Part shown: positions 50,113 to 58,300 of the stretch, one piece after another
How the letters are laid out: every line of letters begins with the position of its first letter
Position numbering within the stretch: the first letter of the stretch is position 1
DNA from: Oerskovia enterophila
GTDB lineage: Bacteria > Actinomycetota > Actinomycetes > Actinomycetales > Cellulomonadaceae
Direction: 5' to 3'
Assembly (NCBI RefSeq): GCF_001692445.1
Contig: NZ_MAQA01000003.1
Coordinates: 121,561 to 185,560 of the forward strand
Length of the DNA: 64,000 nt
Notes under the pieces: generated by a model
Databases searched by the model: none
Told to the model about the DNA's origin: nothing
Seen by the model: the letters and a program-made list of their open reading frames with translations, nothing else
Translations under genes and position numbers: made by a program

Positions 50113-50745
50113 TCAACAGGGCGACCCAGGATAGGCAGTAATGACAACGCGGTTGTTCTCCGAGACGATGATGCTCGGATCGAACCACCATGTCAGGCCG
50201 TCGTTCGGGTTCACGATCCCGATCGGGGCCGTGAAGCACAGCTTTCCGTTTCCTTCGCTAGCGTAGTCTCCTGGAGCCATCAGAACGGCACCAACTGTCC
50301 ACTCCATGAAGTCATCCCAGTTCGCACCGTAGAGACCGAGGTCCTCCATCCAGAACTGCCAGTCATCGGCATGGCCATCCAGGATGTGGTTGTACCCGGC
50401 GGTAGTTGCCGTGCCGCAGTTGAGACGAACCGTTCCTTCAATCACATAATCCATCTCCCACGAGTTGACCATGTGATCCTCGTTCCCCGCCAGACCACAC
50501 ATGAACCGATCGATAGGTTCGACGAACGGAGTAACCTCGGGTGCCGCAGATGGCGCAGTTTCGAAGTAGTAGCGGTCACCGTTGGGCGCGACGGCGTACA
50601 GGCCATTGCCAGCGTCTCGTGGCAACACCTCGACCGCCACAGACGGAGAGGGCGTCGAAACATCCGATGCCGAAGCTGGTGTCGATAGACCGACAAGAAC
50701 GGACGCTGCGATGAATCCAACGACCACATTGGAGCGTGTTCTCAT
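50113..50745 (-). CDS. Secreted hypothetical protein
   Basis: From ATG 50745 (GGGGGAAC just upstream) the protein has 210 residues with a signal peptide (TRSNVVVGFIAASVLVGLST, cleavage near ASA). The mature domain contains NGLYAVAPNGDRYYFETAPS, HMVNSWEMDYVIEGTVRLNC, NHILDGHADDWQFWMEDLG and WWFDPSIIVSENNRVVITAY. Three cysteines allow one disulphide. GC content and codon choice are clearly lower than the backbone, suggesting recent acquisition. No family is recognised. An ATG at 50757 is an alternative. Confidence 0.65.
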   Translation of the reverse strand: MRTRSNVVVGFIAASVLVGLSTPASASDVSTPSPSVAVEVLPRDAGNGLYAVAPNGDRYYFETAPSAAPEVTPFVEPIDRFMCGLAGNEDHMVNSWEMDYVIEGTVRLNCGTATTAGYNHILDGHADDWQFWMEDLGLYGANWDDFMEWTVGAVLMAPGDYASEGNGKLCFTAPIGIVNPNDGLTWWFDPSIIVSENNRVVITAYPGSPC

Positions 50746-50757
50746 TTGTTCCCCCAT

Positions 50758-51083
50758 GCTTTACACCAGCCCCCGTTGGTTGGGGATGAGGGGAACATAC
50801 AGGCACCCGTTGCCCGCGTCAACTACAGCCAATCTCACGCGAGGGGCTTCTACTTGGACCGCTTCGGCCACCCTGACACGGCAGCCTGGGTCTGGGCGGG
50901 CGCGGTCGTCAGGCGGCAGGCAGGGGGCGTTGTGAGCAGCCTCGTCGGACCAGCCGGGTGGAAGCGTTCCCTAATGCGCGGCCTGCGTGGGGCTGGTAGA
51001 TATCGAGCACGTGCCGGGCAGGAATCGGGCTCAAGGGGCGGGGGTGTGTTCGCGTTGCACGGGAAGAAGCGACAGGTGGCGTC
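50758..51083. other. Intergenic, no supported gene
   Basis: These 326 bases hold the probable promoter of the minus-strand secreted protein near 50765-50790 and no protein-like frame. CCCCGTTGGTTGGGG (about 50768-50782) is a small inverted repeat. Confidence 0.35.
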
Positions 51084-51275
51084 GTGGTTGTGACCTTCAT
51101 CGGTCTCGCCCTGGTCGCACTGGGGACCGTGCTGGTCGTGCGGATCATGACCCGGTTCCGCGGGCGCCGACCTGACGAGCAGAGCACGGGCGCTCACGGC
51201 GTTGGAATCGCGCTCGGCGGCAGTCTTGTCTTCTGGGGTGCGCTTCTCGTCCTGATCGACGTGTGGAACGGCTGA
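51084..51275 (+). CDS. Small two-TM membrane protein
   Basis: This 63-residue protein (GTG start) has two membrane helices, VVTFIGLALVALGTVLVV and GIALGGSLVFWGALLVLI, joined by a basic loop (RFRGRRPDEQ). No partner is obvious. A GCCCC/GGGGC hairpin follows 40 bases downstream. Confidence 0.6.
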   Translation: MVVTFIGLALVALGTVLVVRIMTRFRGRRPDEQSTGAHGVGIALGGSLVFWGALLVLIDVWNG

Positions 51276-51313
51276 GGTGCGCCGCCCAGGATCGCGTCCC
51301 CGAGAGCAGTTCA

Positions 51314-51327
51314 GCCCCTTTCGGGGC
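51314..51327 (+). terminator. Compact GCCCC-TTTC-GGGGC hairpin
   Basis: A perfect five-base-pair GC stem with a four-base loop lies 39 bases after the small membrane-protein gene, suited to terminating its transcript. Confidence 0.5.
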
Positions 51328-51487
51328 GGGGTTGCGTGAGCTCGTCCTGCCTGAATGCGCGCGCGCTCGGCGGGAGGTCTTCGAGCGGCGTTGACCAGGC
51401 GTCACGATCCGCTACGATTCCCGACTGGCACTCGGTGTCGTAGAGCAGATGGTCCCTATTGTCCGTCTAATGAGGAGATCAGCGAGC

Positions 51488-51643
51488 GTGTCCAAGACTC
51501 GGGATTGGAAGCTTGATCAGCCCTGCGTTCAGTGCGGCGCTGTCGTGCTGGTCGAGTGGAGCATGCAGGTGCCGGAAGCCCCTGGGGAGTCGGTGGACGG
51601 GGTGGCTGTGGGGTTCGACGCGGCAGGTCACGAGTTCACCTGA
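51488..51643 (+). CDS. Small CxxC protein, module copy 3
   Basis: This 51-residue frame from GTG 51488 contains KLDQPCVQCGAVVLVEWSMQ, VPEAPGESVDGVAVGF and DAAGHEFT. It is homologous to copy 1 at 30181 (same CxxC position, same D-A-A-G-H-E-F end). AGGAG lies upstream. It precedes the third PAS-ANTAR gene by 118 bases, as in the other modules. Function unknown. Confidence 0.65.
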   Translation: MSKTRDWKLDQPCVQCGAVVLVEWSMQVPEAPGESVDGVAVGFDAAGHEFT

Positions 51644-51761
51644 TCGGCAAGGCCGGTTCGTGGGTAGCGAACTGGTCAGGACAGGTTCAGGGGCGCGGCG
51701 ATATGATCCCCGCCAGGAGTCTGGAAGTAGGCCCTTCGCTTCCCTTCACCGTGGAGTTGAG
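51644..51761 (+). promoter_or_regulatory. Leader of PAS-ANTAR gene, copy 3
   Basis: It is shorter than the two other leaders but retains the hairpin CCGGTTCG-TGGGTAG-CGAACTGG (51653-51675), whose GTTCGTGGGTA core is shared with both. Downstream, GGGG...CCCC around GCGGCGATATGAT could form a second hairpin before the ribosome-binding site. Confidence 0.5.
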
Positions 51762-52448
51762 ATGACGACCTCTTACAACCCGGCTCGCCCTCTTGATGTG
51801 GACCTCATGGAGGTTCTGCTCGCTGGAACTCCCCAGCCGGTCGGCCAGTTCGTCCTGACCGTGTCCACCGGCGAGTGGTGGTGGTCCGACGGACTCTACA
51901 AGATGCACGGCTTCACCCCGGGCGACGTTGTCCCCACGACCGCGCTCATGCTCGCGCACAAGCACCCTGATGACCGTTCGCGCGTGGAGTCGGTCCTGGC
52001 CGAGGTCTGCGTGAACGGGGACCCGTTCGCGTGCGTGCACCGCATCCTCGACGCGCACGGGCACACGCGCACGCTCGGAGTCGTCGGTCGCGGCCGCAAG
52101 GACAACGAGACCGGGGAGGTCGTCCAGGTGTCCGGCTACTTCGTGGACCTGACCATCACCCAGCGCACGCTCGCCCAGCGCGAAGCGACAGAGTCGATCA
52201 GAGCGTCTGACAAGAGCCGGGCCGTCATCGAGCAGGCCAAAGGAGCGGTCATGACGATCTACGGAATGACCGAGAACGAAGCCTTCGACCTCCTGCGCCA
52301 CCACTCGAACGTCACCAACGAGTCGATCGGCCATCTTGCGCGCCGACTCATGGAGAGCATCGCCGAAGGGAGCGACGTGGGCTCTCCGACGACGGGCGAC
52401 CTGGACCTGTTCTTCGAAACACCGCCCGCACCCGCCACGCCCGCCTAG
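51762..52448 (+). CDS. PAS-ANTAR regulator, copy 3 (divergent)
   Basis: This 228-residue protein aligns with the copies at 30565 and 32075: GEWWWSDGLYKMHGFTPGDV, VPTTALMLAHKHPDDRSRVE and GYFVDLT in the PAS domain; RAVIEQAKGAVMTIYGMTEN and EAFDLLRHHSNVTNESIGHL in ANTAR. It has a different N-terminus and an added C-terminal tail (DLDLFFETPPAPAT). It lies within the mobile-element backbone rather than the cargo, suggesting that it is the older or resident copy. Confidence 0.9.
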   Translation: MTTSYNPARPLDVDLMEVLLAGTPQPVGQFVLTVSTGEWWWSDGLYKMHGFTPGDVVPTTALMLAHKHPDDRSRVESVLAEVCVNGDPFACVHRILDAHGHTRTLGVVGRGRKDNETGEVVQVSGYFVDLTITQRTLAQREATESIRASDKSRAVIEQAKGAVMTIYGMTENEAFDLLRHHSNVTNESIGHLARRLMESIAEGSDVGSPTTGDLDLFFETPPAPATPA

Positions 52449-52458
52449 CCCGCGAACG

Positions 52459-52635
52459 CTACCGCGGGGAACGTCTCTTCTTGCGCAGCTCAACCGCCGC
52501 CGCGACAACGGCGACGACCGCGATGGCAACCAACACGCCACCGATCACACGGGTGGTGGTCACTTCTGCCGTGACGACGAGCCCGAGCCCGACCAGGCCC
52601 AAGGCCGTATTGACCACGATCTGGAGCTTCTCCAC
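52459..52635 (-). CDS. Small single/two-TM membrane protein
   Basis: This 58-residue frame from GTG 52635 reads VEKLQIVVNTALGLVGLGLV, TAEVTTTRVIGGVLVAIAVV and VAAAVELRKKRRSPR. It has hydrophobic helices and a basic end. The start is 4 bases after the stop of the next upstream gene, so they are likely co-transcribed. Confidence 0.6.
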   Translation of the reverse strand: MEKLQIVVNTALGLVGLGLVVTAEVTTTRVIGGVLVAIAVVAVVAAAVELRKKRRSPR

Positions 52636-52638
52636 GGT

Positions 52639-53100
52639 TCAACCTCTCGCGTCGCGTGGCTTGCTCGCTGAGGACTGCGCGATGCGGCATGTCCGGCATC
52701 GTCGCCGGGTTCCGGTGTCGGACGGGAAGCGGTAGATGTTCTCGGGCGTGTACTCGTGGCCCTGGGGGCAGTGGGTCTTGGCGGTCTGCCAATCGCCTCC
52801 GGACGACCGCTCGGTGCTGCCGGTCCGCGCGCGTCGTTGGTAGTGCATCTTGCACACGTCCTGCAGGCCGGCCCGCGTCCGTTCGCAGGCCTCGACGCTG
52901 CACGGGATGGGTTCTCGCGGCGTGCGCAGTGGGGCGGTCTGCTCGAACCGCTCGAACACGAGTCGCGCCTGCTCGTCGTCGAGGATCCACGGGCCCGACG
53001 CCGGCCGCTCCCAGCCCTGCTCCGCGATCCATGCCCACACGCTCTTGCGCGACACCCCGGCCTCGCGCGCGAGCTCGCGGATGGTCCATTCCCCTGCCAT
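52639..53100 (-). CDS. Helix-turn-helix protein with HNH-like zinc motif
   Basis: The 153-residue protein has an N-terminal helix-turn-helix (WTIRELAREAGVSRKSVWAW), then CSVEACERTRAGLQDVCKMH, the same phage-type Cys/His motif as the gene at 34819, then CPQGHEYTPENIYRFPSDTG followed by RRRCRTC. The CPxGH...CxxC part is the zinc scaffold of HNH-type endonuclease-like proteins, but the full catalytic H-N-H is not evident. It probably binds DNA. Confidence 0.65.
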   Translation of the reverse strand: MAGEWTIRELAREAGVSRKSVWAWIAEQGWERPASGPWILDDEQARLVFERFEQTAPLRTPREPIPCSVEACERTRAGLQDVCKMHYQRRARTGSTERSSGGDWQTAKTHCPQGHEYTPENIYRFPSDTGTRRRCRTCRIAQSSASKPRDARG

Positions 53101-53239
53101 GCGGGGAGCCTAGCGGGCCGACGGCCGGCACATCCTGCAGGCCTAGAGCATGCGGGCCTAGCCTGACGGAATGGGCGACCTCACCACCAAGGACGTCCCG
53201 GCCGAGTTGCGAGCATCGTGAGTCCGGACCGCCTGAGGG

Positions 53240-53646
53240 TCAGCAGAGCTTGGCGCCGCCGGCCTCGATCAGGGCGTCCCTGACGGCGGCTGAATAGACC
53301 TGGCTCGCAACCCACCAGGTGCCCGCTACCGCCCCGCAGGCGCCGGCTTCGACGATGCTCGTGGCGTACGCGCTCGCCTCGTCCGACGAGGAGAACAGCG
53401 CGATGAACCGCTCCTGGTCGCAGGCGTGCTTCTCCAGTTCGAGCTCTGCCCCCAGGGCTCAATCGGGCCGGTCGGGCAGAACGCCTCCATGACCGCTTCC
53501 ACCTCGGCAGCGTCGTCGTCCAGATCCGCTGCTGGGGCGGCGCACGCTGCCAGGAGCACCAGGGCCAGGACAGGTGCGGTCGCTTTCAGGTTCGCGCCCC
53601 CATCCAAGCAGCCGGCCGGTCGGCGAGCACCGGTGAAGTCGGCCAT
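53240..53646 (-). pseudogene. Frameshifted lipoprotein gene
   Basis: From ATG 53646 the frame gives a lipoprotein signal (KATAPVLALVLLAAC) and EVEAVMEAFCPTGPIEPWG. Around 53460 protein-like sequence continues in another frame: AELELEKHACDQERFIALFS, ASAYATSIVEAGACGAVAGT and AAVRDALIEAGGAKLC, to TGA at 53240-53242. A single base change in the CCCTGGGGGCAG run would restore about 134 residues. Four Cys in the mature part suggest disulphides. Confidence 0.6.
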
Positions 53647-53650
53647 GGTA

Positions 53651-53700
53651 AGACCCCAGCACCGTGACGTGCAGGGGGTCGCGTCACGGTGCCGGGGTCT
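53651..53700. terminator. 19-bp GC-rich inverted repeat
   Basis: AGACCCCAGCACCGTGACG (53651-53669) pairs with CGTCACGGTGCCGGGGTCT (53682-53700) with one mismatch and a 12-base loop. It directly precedes the minus-strand lipoprotein gene, so it either ends an opposing transcript or acts as a leader hairpin or operator. Confidence 0.55.
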
Positions 53701-54029
53701 CGCGAAGGAACCTACCAGTCCGTTTTGCGTAAGTACCAAGGAGACGCGCGGGGCGTCCGGGCATTCTGCGCACCCTCGCGCACAATCGCCCAGATGGTCA
53801 CCAACAGGATCTACGCCCTATTCCGGGCGCCCAACCGAATGCGGGGCGCGATCTCTACTTTCGGCGCATCGGTGACCTACCGCCCTGTTCGGACATCGAC
53901 GTCCCAGCTCGGTTTCGCACGTCGAGGGCTTGGCCTCTACCCCCCAAGCAGCCTTCGGGTGCCCCAGCTGGTCCTGCTATGCCCGGAAAGCACCACTCCA
54001 GAACTCCTCCCGGCCCGAGGTCGAGTGGA

Positions 54030-54330
54030 TTGATATAAGTGCAGGTCAGAGCCCTATAATCACATAACTCATGAGAATCACGTCGAGAGATAGATACACC
54101 TACTAGGGCTATAGGCATCAACCCCTTCCCCCTTGTAGGGGAAGTTGATACCTCCCCCTCTCTATGGTGGTCCTACAGGCGCCGGAGTAACCGGATTCCA
54201 GGAGTTTCGCGCTCTGACCTGCACAAACACCGATCCGAGGCCGTGATTGTGCCCGGAGTCGCAGGAGTGAGCCCGGGAGCCACGGCCCCGAAACCTGCCC
54301 TGACCTGCGCAAACGCTCACCACCCCATCG
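54030..54330. other. AT-rich inverted-repeat region, candidate replication or transfer origin
   Basis: This is the most AT-rich pocket of the window (TGATATAAG, CCCTATAATCACATAACTC, GAGATAGATACACC). A perfect 14-base inverted repeat, GTGCAGGTCAGAGC at 54039-54052 and GCTCTGACCTGCAC at 54211-54224, encloses it, and a further copy of CTGACCTGC-(A/G)-CAAAC lies at about 54300. AGCCCTA/TAGGGCT (54050, 54104) and a TCCCC-CTTGTAG-GGGAA hairpin lie within. No gene is supported from 53701 to 54423. Confidence 0.5.
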
Positions 54331-54423
54331 GAGCCGACCGTCCGGGCCCGAATCTGCCCCCTGAGAGGCGACGCCCAGTTCTGCGCATAGAGACCACGTG
54401 AGCGAGCGCACGGTGCGCCGCAC

Positions 54424-55266
54424 GTGGAGGCGATCGAGATGGGCAACCCCCGAACCCCCGGCCAGGTGGTCGGCGCAGCCGGTGGCTCGCTGACCGGAGC
54501 GACCTGGGCGGGCTCGGACTCCGCAGCGCGCATCGGCCAAGGCGGCGAGGTGCGTACCGCGGCCCTCATCGACGAGCTCGCCCTGACCCTGGGCGGACCC
54601 ACCGTCCTGCACGACCTGAACATCCCGATCCCCGGCATCAGCGCGAACATCGACCACCTGGTCGTCTCCGGCGACAAGGTCACCATCCTGGACTCCAAGG
54701 TGTGGAAGCCGGGCCGGTACCGCAACACGATCCGCGGAGGCGGCGCCAAGCGCGGACGCGAGAAGGTCGACCACACCCGCAAGAAGACGATGGTGATGGC
54801 CCGCGAGGCGATCGAGCGCTACCTGCTCGCCCGAGGCATCACCGCACGCTTCGCCGTCCCGGTCCTGATCGTGTGGCCGTCCTCGACCAAGGGTCGAGTC
54901 TCCACGACGCTGCTCACCGTCCCCGGAGCACGGGTCCTGACCGGCGAGCAGTTCTCGCGCAAGGTCGCCCGCACCTGCGGAGCCAAGCCCGCCGACCCGC
55001 GCATCGTCGCGGCGCTCGCACTGCTCGTCAACGACACCTCGACGTCGCACCCCCGCGCGAGCTCGCCGAGCCCGGCGCCGCGTCCGACGTCGCACACGGC
55101 ACCGCGCTCAGGGTCGCGGCCAGCATCGCGGCCCGTGTCGCGTCCGGCCCCGCAGCCCGCCAGCTCCGACTTCGGGGACGCCCCCGAGTTCACCGCGGCC
55201 GACTTCGCCAACGCCGACCCCGGCCACCGCGGCGAGGACTCCTACGACCCGTTCTCCGCGCCCTGA
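54424..55266 (+). CDS. NERD (nuclease-related) domain protein
   Basis: The 280-residue protein (GTG 54424; ATG 54439 is possible) has a NERD domain: IGQGGEVRTAALIDELALTL, TVLHDLNIPIPGISANIDHL and VVSGDKVTILDSKVWKPGRY. The D...D-S-K strand pair is the nuclease-like active-site region. The C-terminal third is a Pro/Ser/Arg low-complexity tail with acidic end. It sits 69 bases before the FtsK-like ATPase and just after the candidate origin, so a role in DNA processing for transfer is plausible. Inferred, not shown. Confidence 0.78.
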   Translation: MEAIEMGNPRTPGQVVGAAGGSLTGATWAGSDSAARIGQGGEVRTAALIDELALTLGGPTVLHDLNIPIPGISANIDHLVVSGDKVTILDSKVWKPGRYRNTIRGGGAKRGREKVDHTRKKTMVMAREAIERYLLARGITARFAVPVLIVWPSSTKGRVSTTLLTVPGARVLTGEQFSRKVARTCGAKPADPRIVAALALLVNDTSTSHPRASSPSPAPRPTSHTAPRSGSRPASRPVSRPAPQPASSDFGDAPEFTAADFANADPGHRGEDSYDPFSAP

Positions 55267-55335
55267 CCTGACCGGCTCGACGCACCCCGACCCCGACACA
55301 CCTGACACCCGACACACCTTGGAGGCTCGACCCTC

Positions 55336-58300
55336 ATGGCCGCAGCTCGCACCGCTCCCCCGACCCCGCCCAGCGCATCGTGGACGTACCCGGCCGGCGC
55401 CGTGGCCGCTGGAGTCGCCGGTGGGGTGTGGGCGCTGGCCAACGGGTGGCCGGGCGTCGCGCTCGTGTGGGTCTCCTTCGCCCTGGCCGGGTGGCTGACC
55501 CAGCCCCCGACGTTGACCGGCCCGCTCGACGCGGCCAAGCGCCCCACCGTCGCCAACCCTGCCGAGAAGCAGGGGCTGAGCCGGTACCGGTTCTGGTCCG
55601 CGATGCGCTGGCGCGTCCTGACACCCAACGCGTACTGGTGGCCGCTGGAGCCCGCGGGCTCCTCGACCAAGGGGCTGGTAGCCCGCCTCGGCCTGATCCG
55701 GCCCGCGAACGTCCTGGCCCTGGTCCTGGCCGCGGCAGCCGCCGTGATCCCCGCACCGCTGGCCGGGTCGGCCGGGTGGGTCCTGTCCGCGGTGGGCGCC
55801 TACGCGACGTTCGCCGTCGTGGTCGCCACCAAGCGGGCCTGCGCGAACGAGATGCACCCCAAGCCCGCGGTGACCTTCGCGCGGGTCGCCGAGTTCGCCA
55901 AGGAGTCCCCCTCGAAGGTGGTGGGCTCCATCGTGGGCGCGCTCGTGCTCGGCGGGGCCAGTGCCCTGGTCGTGCTCTGGTTCACCCCGTCCTCGTGGGG
56001 TGCGGGTCGCTGGGTGCTGGCGGGCGTCATGCCGGTGGTGTGGGCGTGGGTCCTGCTGGCCCGGCCCGTCATCGAGCACACGGTGACCACGTGGCGGGCG
56101 CTGGTCGCCGCGGACGAGATGTGGCAGCCGCGCTGGGAGATGATGAAGCTCCCCGAGGGTGGGCGCCCGTTCCTGATCGAGCACGCCGACCTGGGCGAGT
56201 CCGTCGTTTCGGTCGACACCTTCCGCGCGCCGGCCGCCCTGGGCGCGGCCTGGTTCCACCAGGACAAGAACCGGGCCCAGATCGTCAACGCCGTGGGCGC
56301 CGGGTCCTCCGTGGTGGTCCTGTCCGTCCCGAACACCGACGCCCAGGGCCAGCCCATGCCCGGGACGGTGCACCCGTTGGATGTGCGCGTGGTGACGTGG
56401 TCCACGGGCACCGAGCCGGACTACGCCACGACCGCGGCACCGATCGACCTGGTCCAGCTCGTGCTGGAGTGCGCGGTGGCCGAGGCTGCCGACGGCGCCA
56501 AGATGGCCCGCCCGCTGCTGGTCGGCATCCGCCCGCTGACCGAGCCGGGCACCGCGACCGCCGCCGCCCCGCAGAACCCTGACGCCCCGCACCAGCCCGA
56601 CGCCGCGCACGAAGAGCCCGACGCGCAGGGCGAGGACAGCACCGAGCAGGGTTCGCCGATCGCGTACGAGGCCTCGTGGGACTTCCCCCAGGGCGGCTCC
56701 TACGAGACGCTCGGCTCCCTGGTGGGCCCGGTCCAGGAGCGCATGCAGGTCATGGTCCGCGTCGACCACCGCTCACGCCAGATGTTCCTCGGCGACCTCG
56801 ACGCCGTCCCGGACTCGATCTCCCAGCAGATCGAGAACCTGCACCTGGCCGCGAAGTGGACCAAGCACTGGGCCGACGCCCTCAAGCAGGGGACGAAGGG
56901 GCCCCTGGTCCAGCCCGGGGTGATCTCCAGCGCCGAGCTCGCCAACGGCACCGAGGTGCACTGCGTCCCGTTCGCCGTCGGGCAGGGGCAGAACCCGCTG
57001 GACTTCTTCGGCTACGAGGAGAACCTGGCCTCCACGGTCAATGTCGCGTTCATCACCACGACCGGGTTCTGCCCGCCTACCCGGGGCGCGCGCCCCGGCG
57101 AGCGGCACAACCTGGGCCTGACGCTGCTCTACTCCCAGGCTGCGGTCCCGATGAGCCCGCACCTGCTCGCCCCTTCCCCGGGCCGCTCCCCGCAGCAGGC
57201 TCAGCGCTGGGTGCTGGCCGGGATGGTCAACAAGGCGTTCGACGCCGCGAAGATGGCCCGGCCCGAGGTCGTGAACGTCAAGGCGATGTCGGCCGCTCGC
57301 TCGCGCGGGCACATCTGGGCGTTGACGCTGCGCCTGTACGGCGGGGTCACGACCGCTGACGTGCGCCGCAAGGTCCAGGTGATCGCCCAAACGTGGGGCG
57401 TGCCGTGGGTGCGTCTGGGCCCGGCCTCCGAGGACACGATCACCTTGTTCGCCGGCGCGAACCCGTCCTCGGTGACGCTGGCCGACCCGGCGACCGACGA
57501 GATGCGCATCACGGCCCTGGACTGGGAGCAGGCGTGGGCTGACGCGAAGGTCGTCAACCCGGTCACCGGCGCCGTCCCGACCCTGACCGCGGCCGACCGC
57601 CTGGAGCACAACGACAAGGTGCAGGTGCTCGACTTCGCCCTGCCCCAGGGGATCTCGGCCAGCCAGGCCAAGGGCGCCCTGGACAAGCTGCGGACCAACA
57701 CCGGCAACTCGTTCATCCTGTTCCGCACCAGCCCCGACGGGGCGGCCGCCATCCGTGTGCTGTGCTCCCCGCAGGACCCGGTACCTTTCCCGGCCGCGCA
57801 CGACTTCGAGTACATGGCCGGGCACAAGGACAAGCTGCCGTTCGCGACCGGGGTTGAGGGTGAGCCGATCGAGTTCGACCCGAAGAAGCACGTTCACGTG
57901 CTCGTGGCAGGAGTCACGGGAGGCGGCAAGATGCAGCCTCTCGACACCTCGATCCCTGTACCGATCTCGGACCGGTTCCCGAGAGGGTGGGCCACCATCG
58001 GCGCGCTGAACGTCGGCGACGAGGTGTTCACTCGTTCGGGCAGGACGGCGCGGATCTCCTCGCTCTCAGCGACGGTCGAGGCTCGCCCCGTCGAGATGGT
58101 CCTGTCCGACGGGCAACGGGTGCTCTCGCACCCCGAGCACCTGTGGGCCGTGTCCAGCGCATCCTCACGCGCCGCACATGGCAAGCGGGACACGACCCGG
58201 CGTGATTCAGCGCACCAGCGCAAGCTCATCGGCCAGGCGGATGCCCTGGAGGCCGTCGCAGCGACGATCGCACCGGGCACATGGTCCGACCTGGCGGCGA

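Noticed and set aside
53171..53221. A 16-codon frame MGDLTTKDVPAELRAS
   Set aside because: It looks like the beginning of a gene, but it is too short and has no continuation to support a feature.
55108..56769. A 553-codon minus-strand frame at the start of the FtsK-like gene
   Set aside because: Glycine/arginine shadow of the plus-strand gene, with no domain signal.
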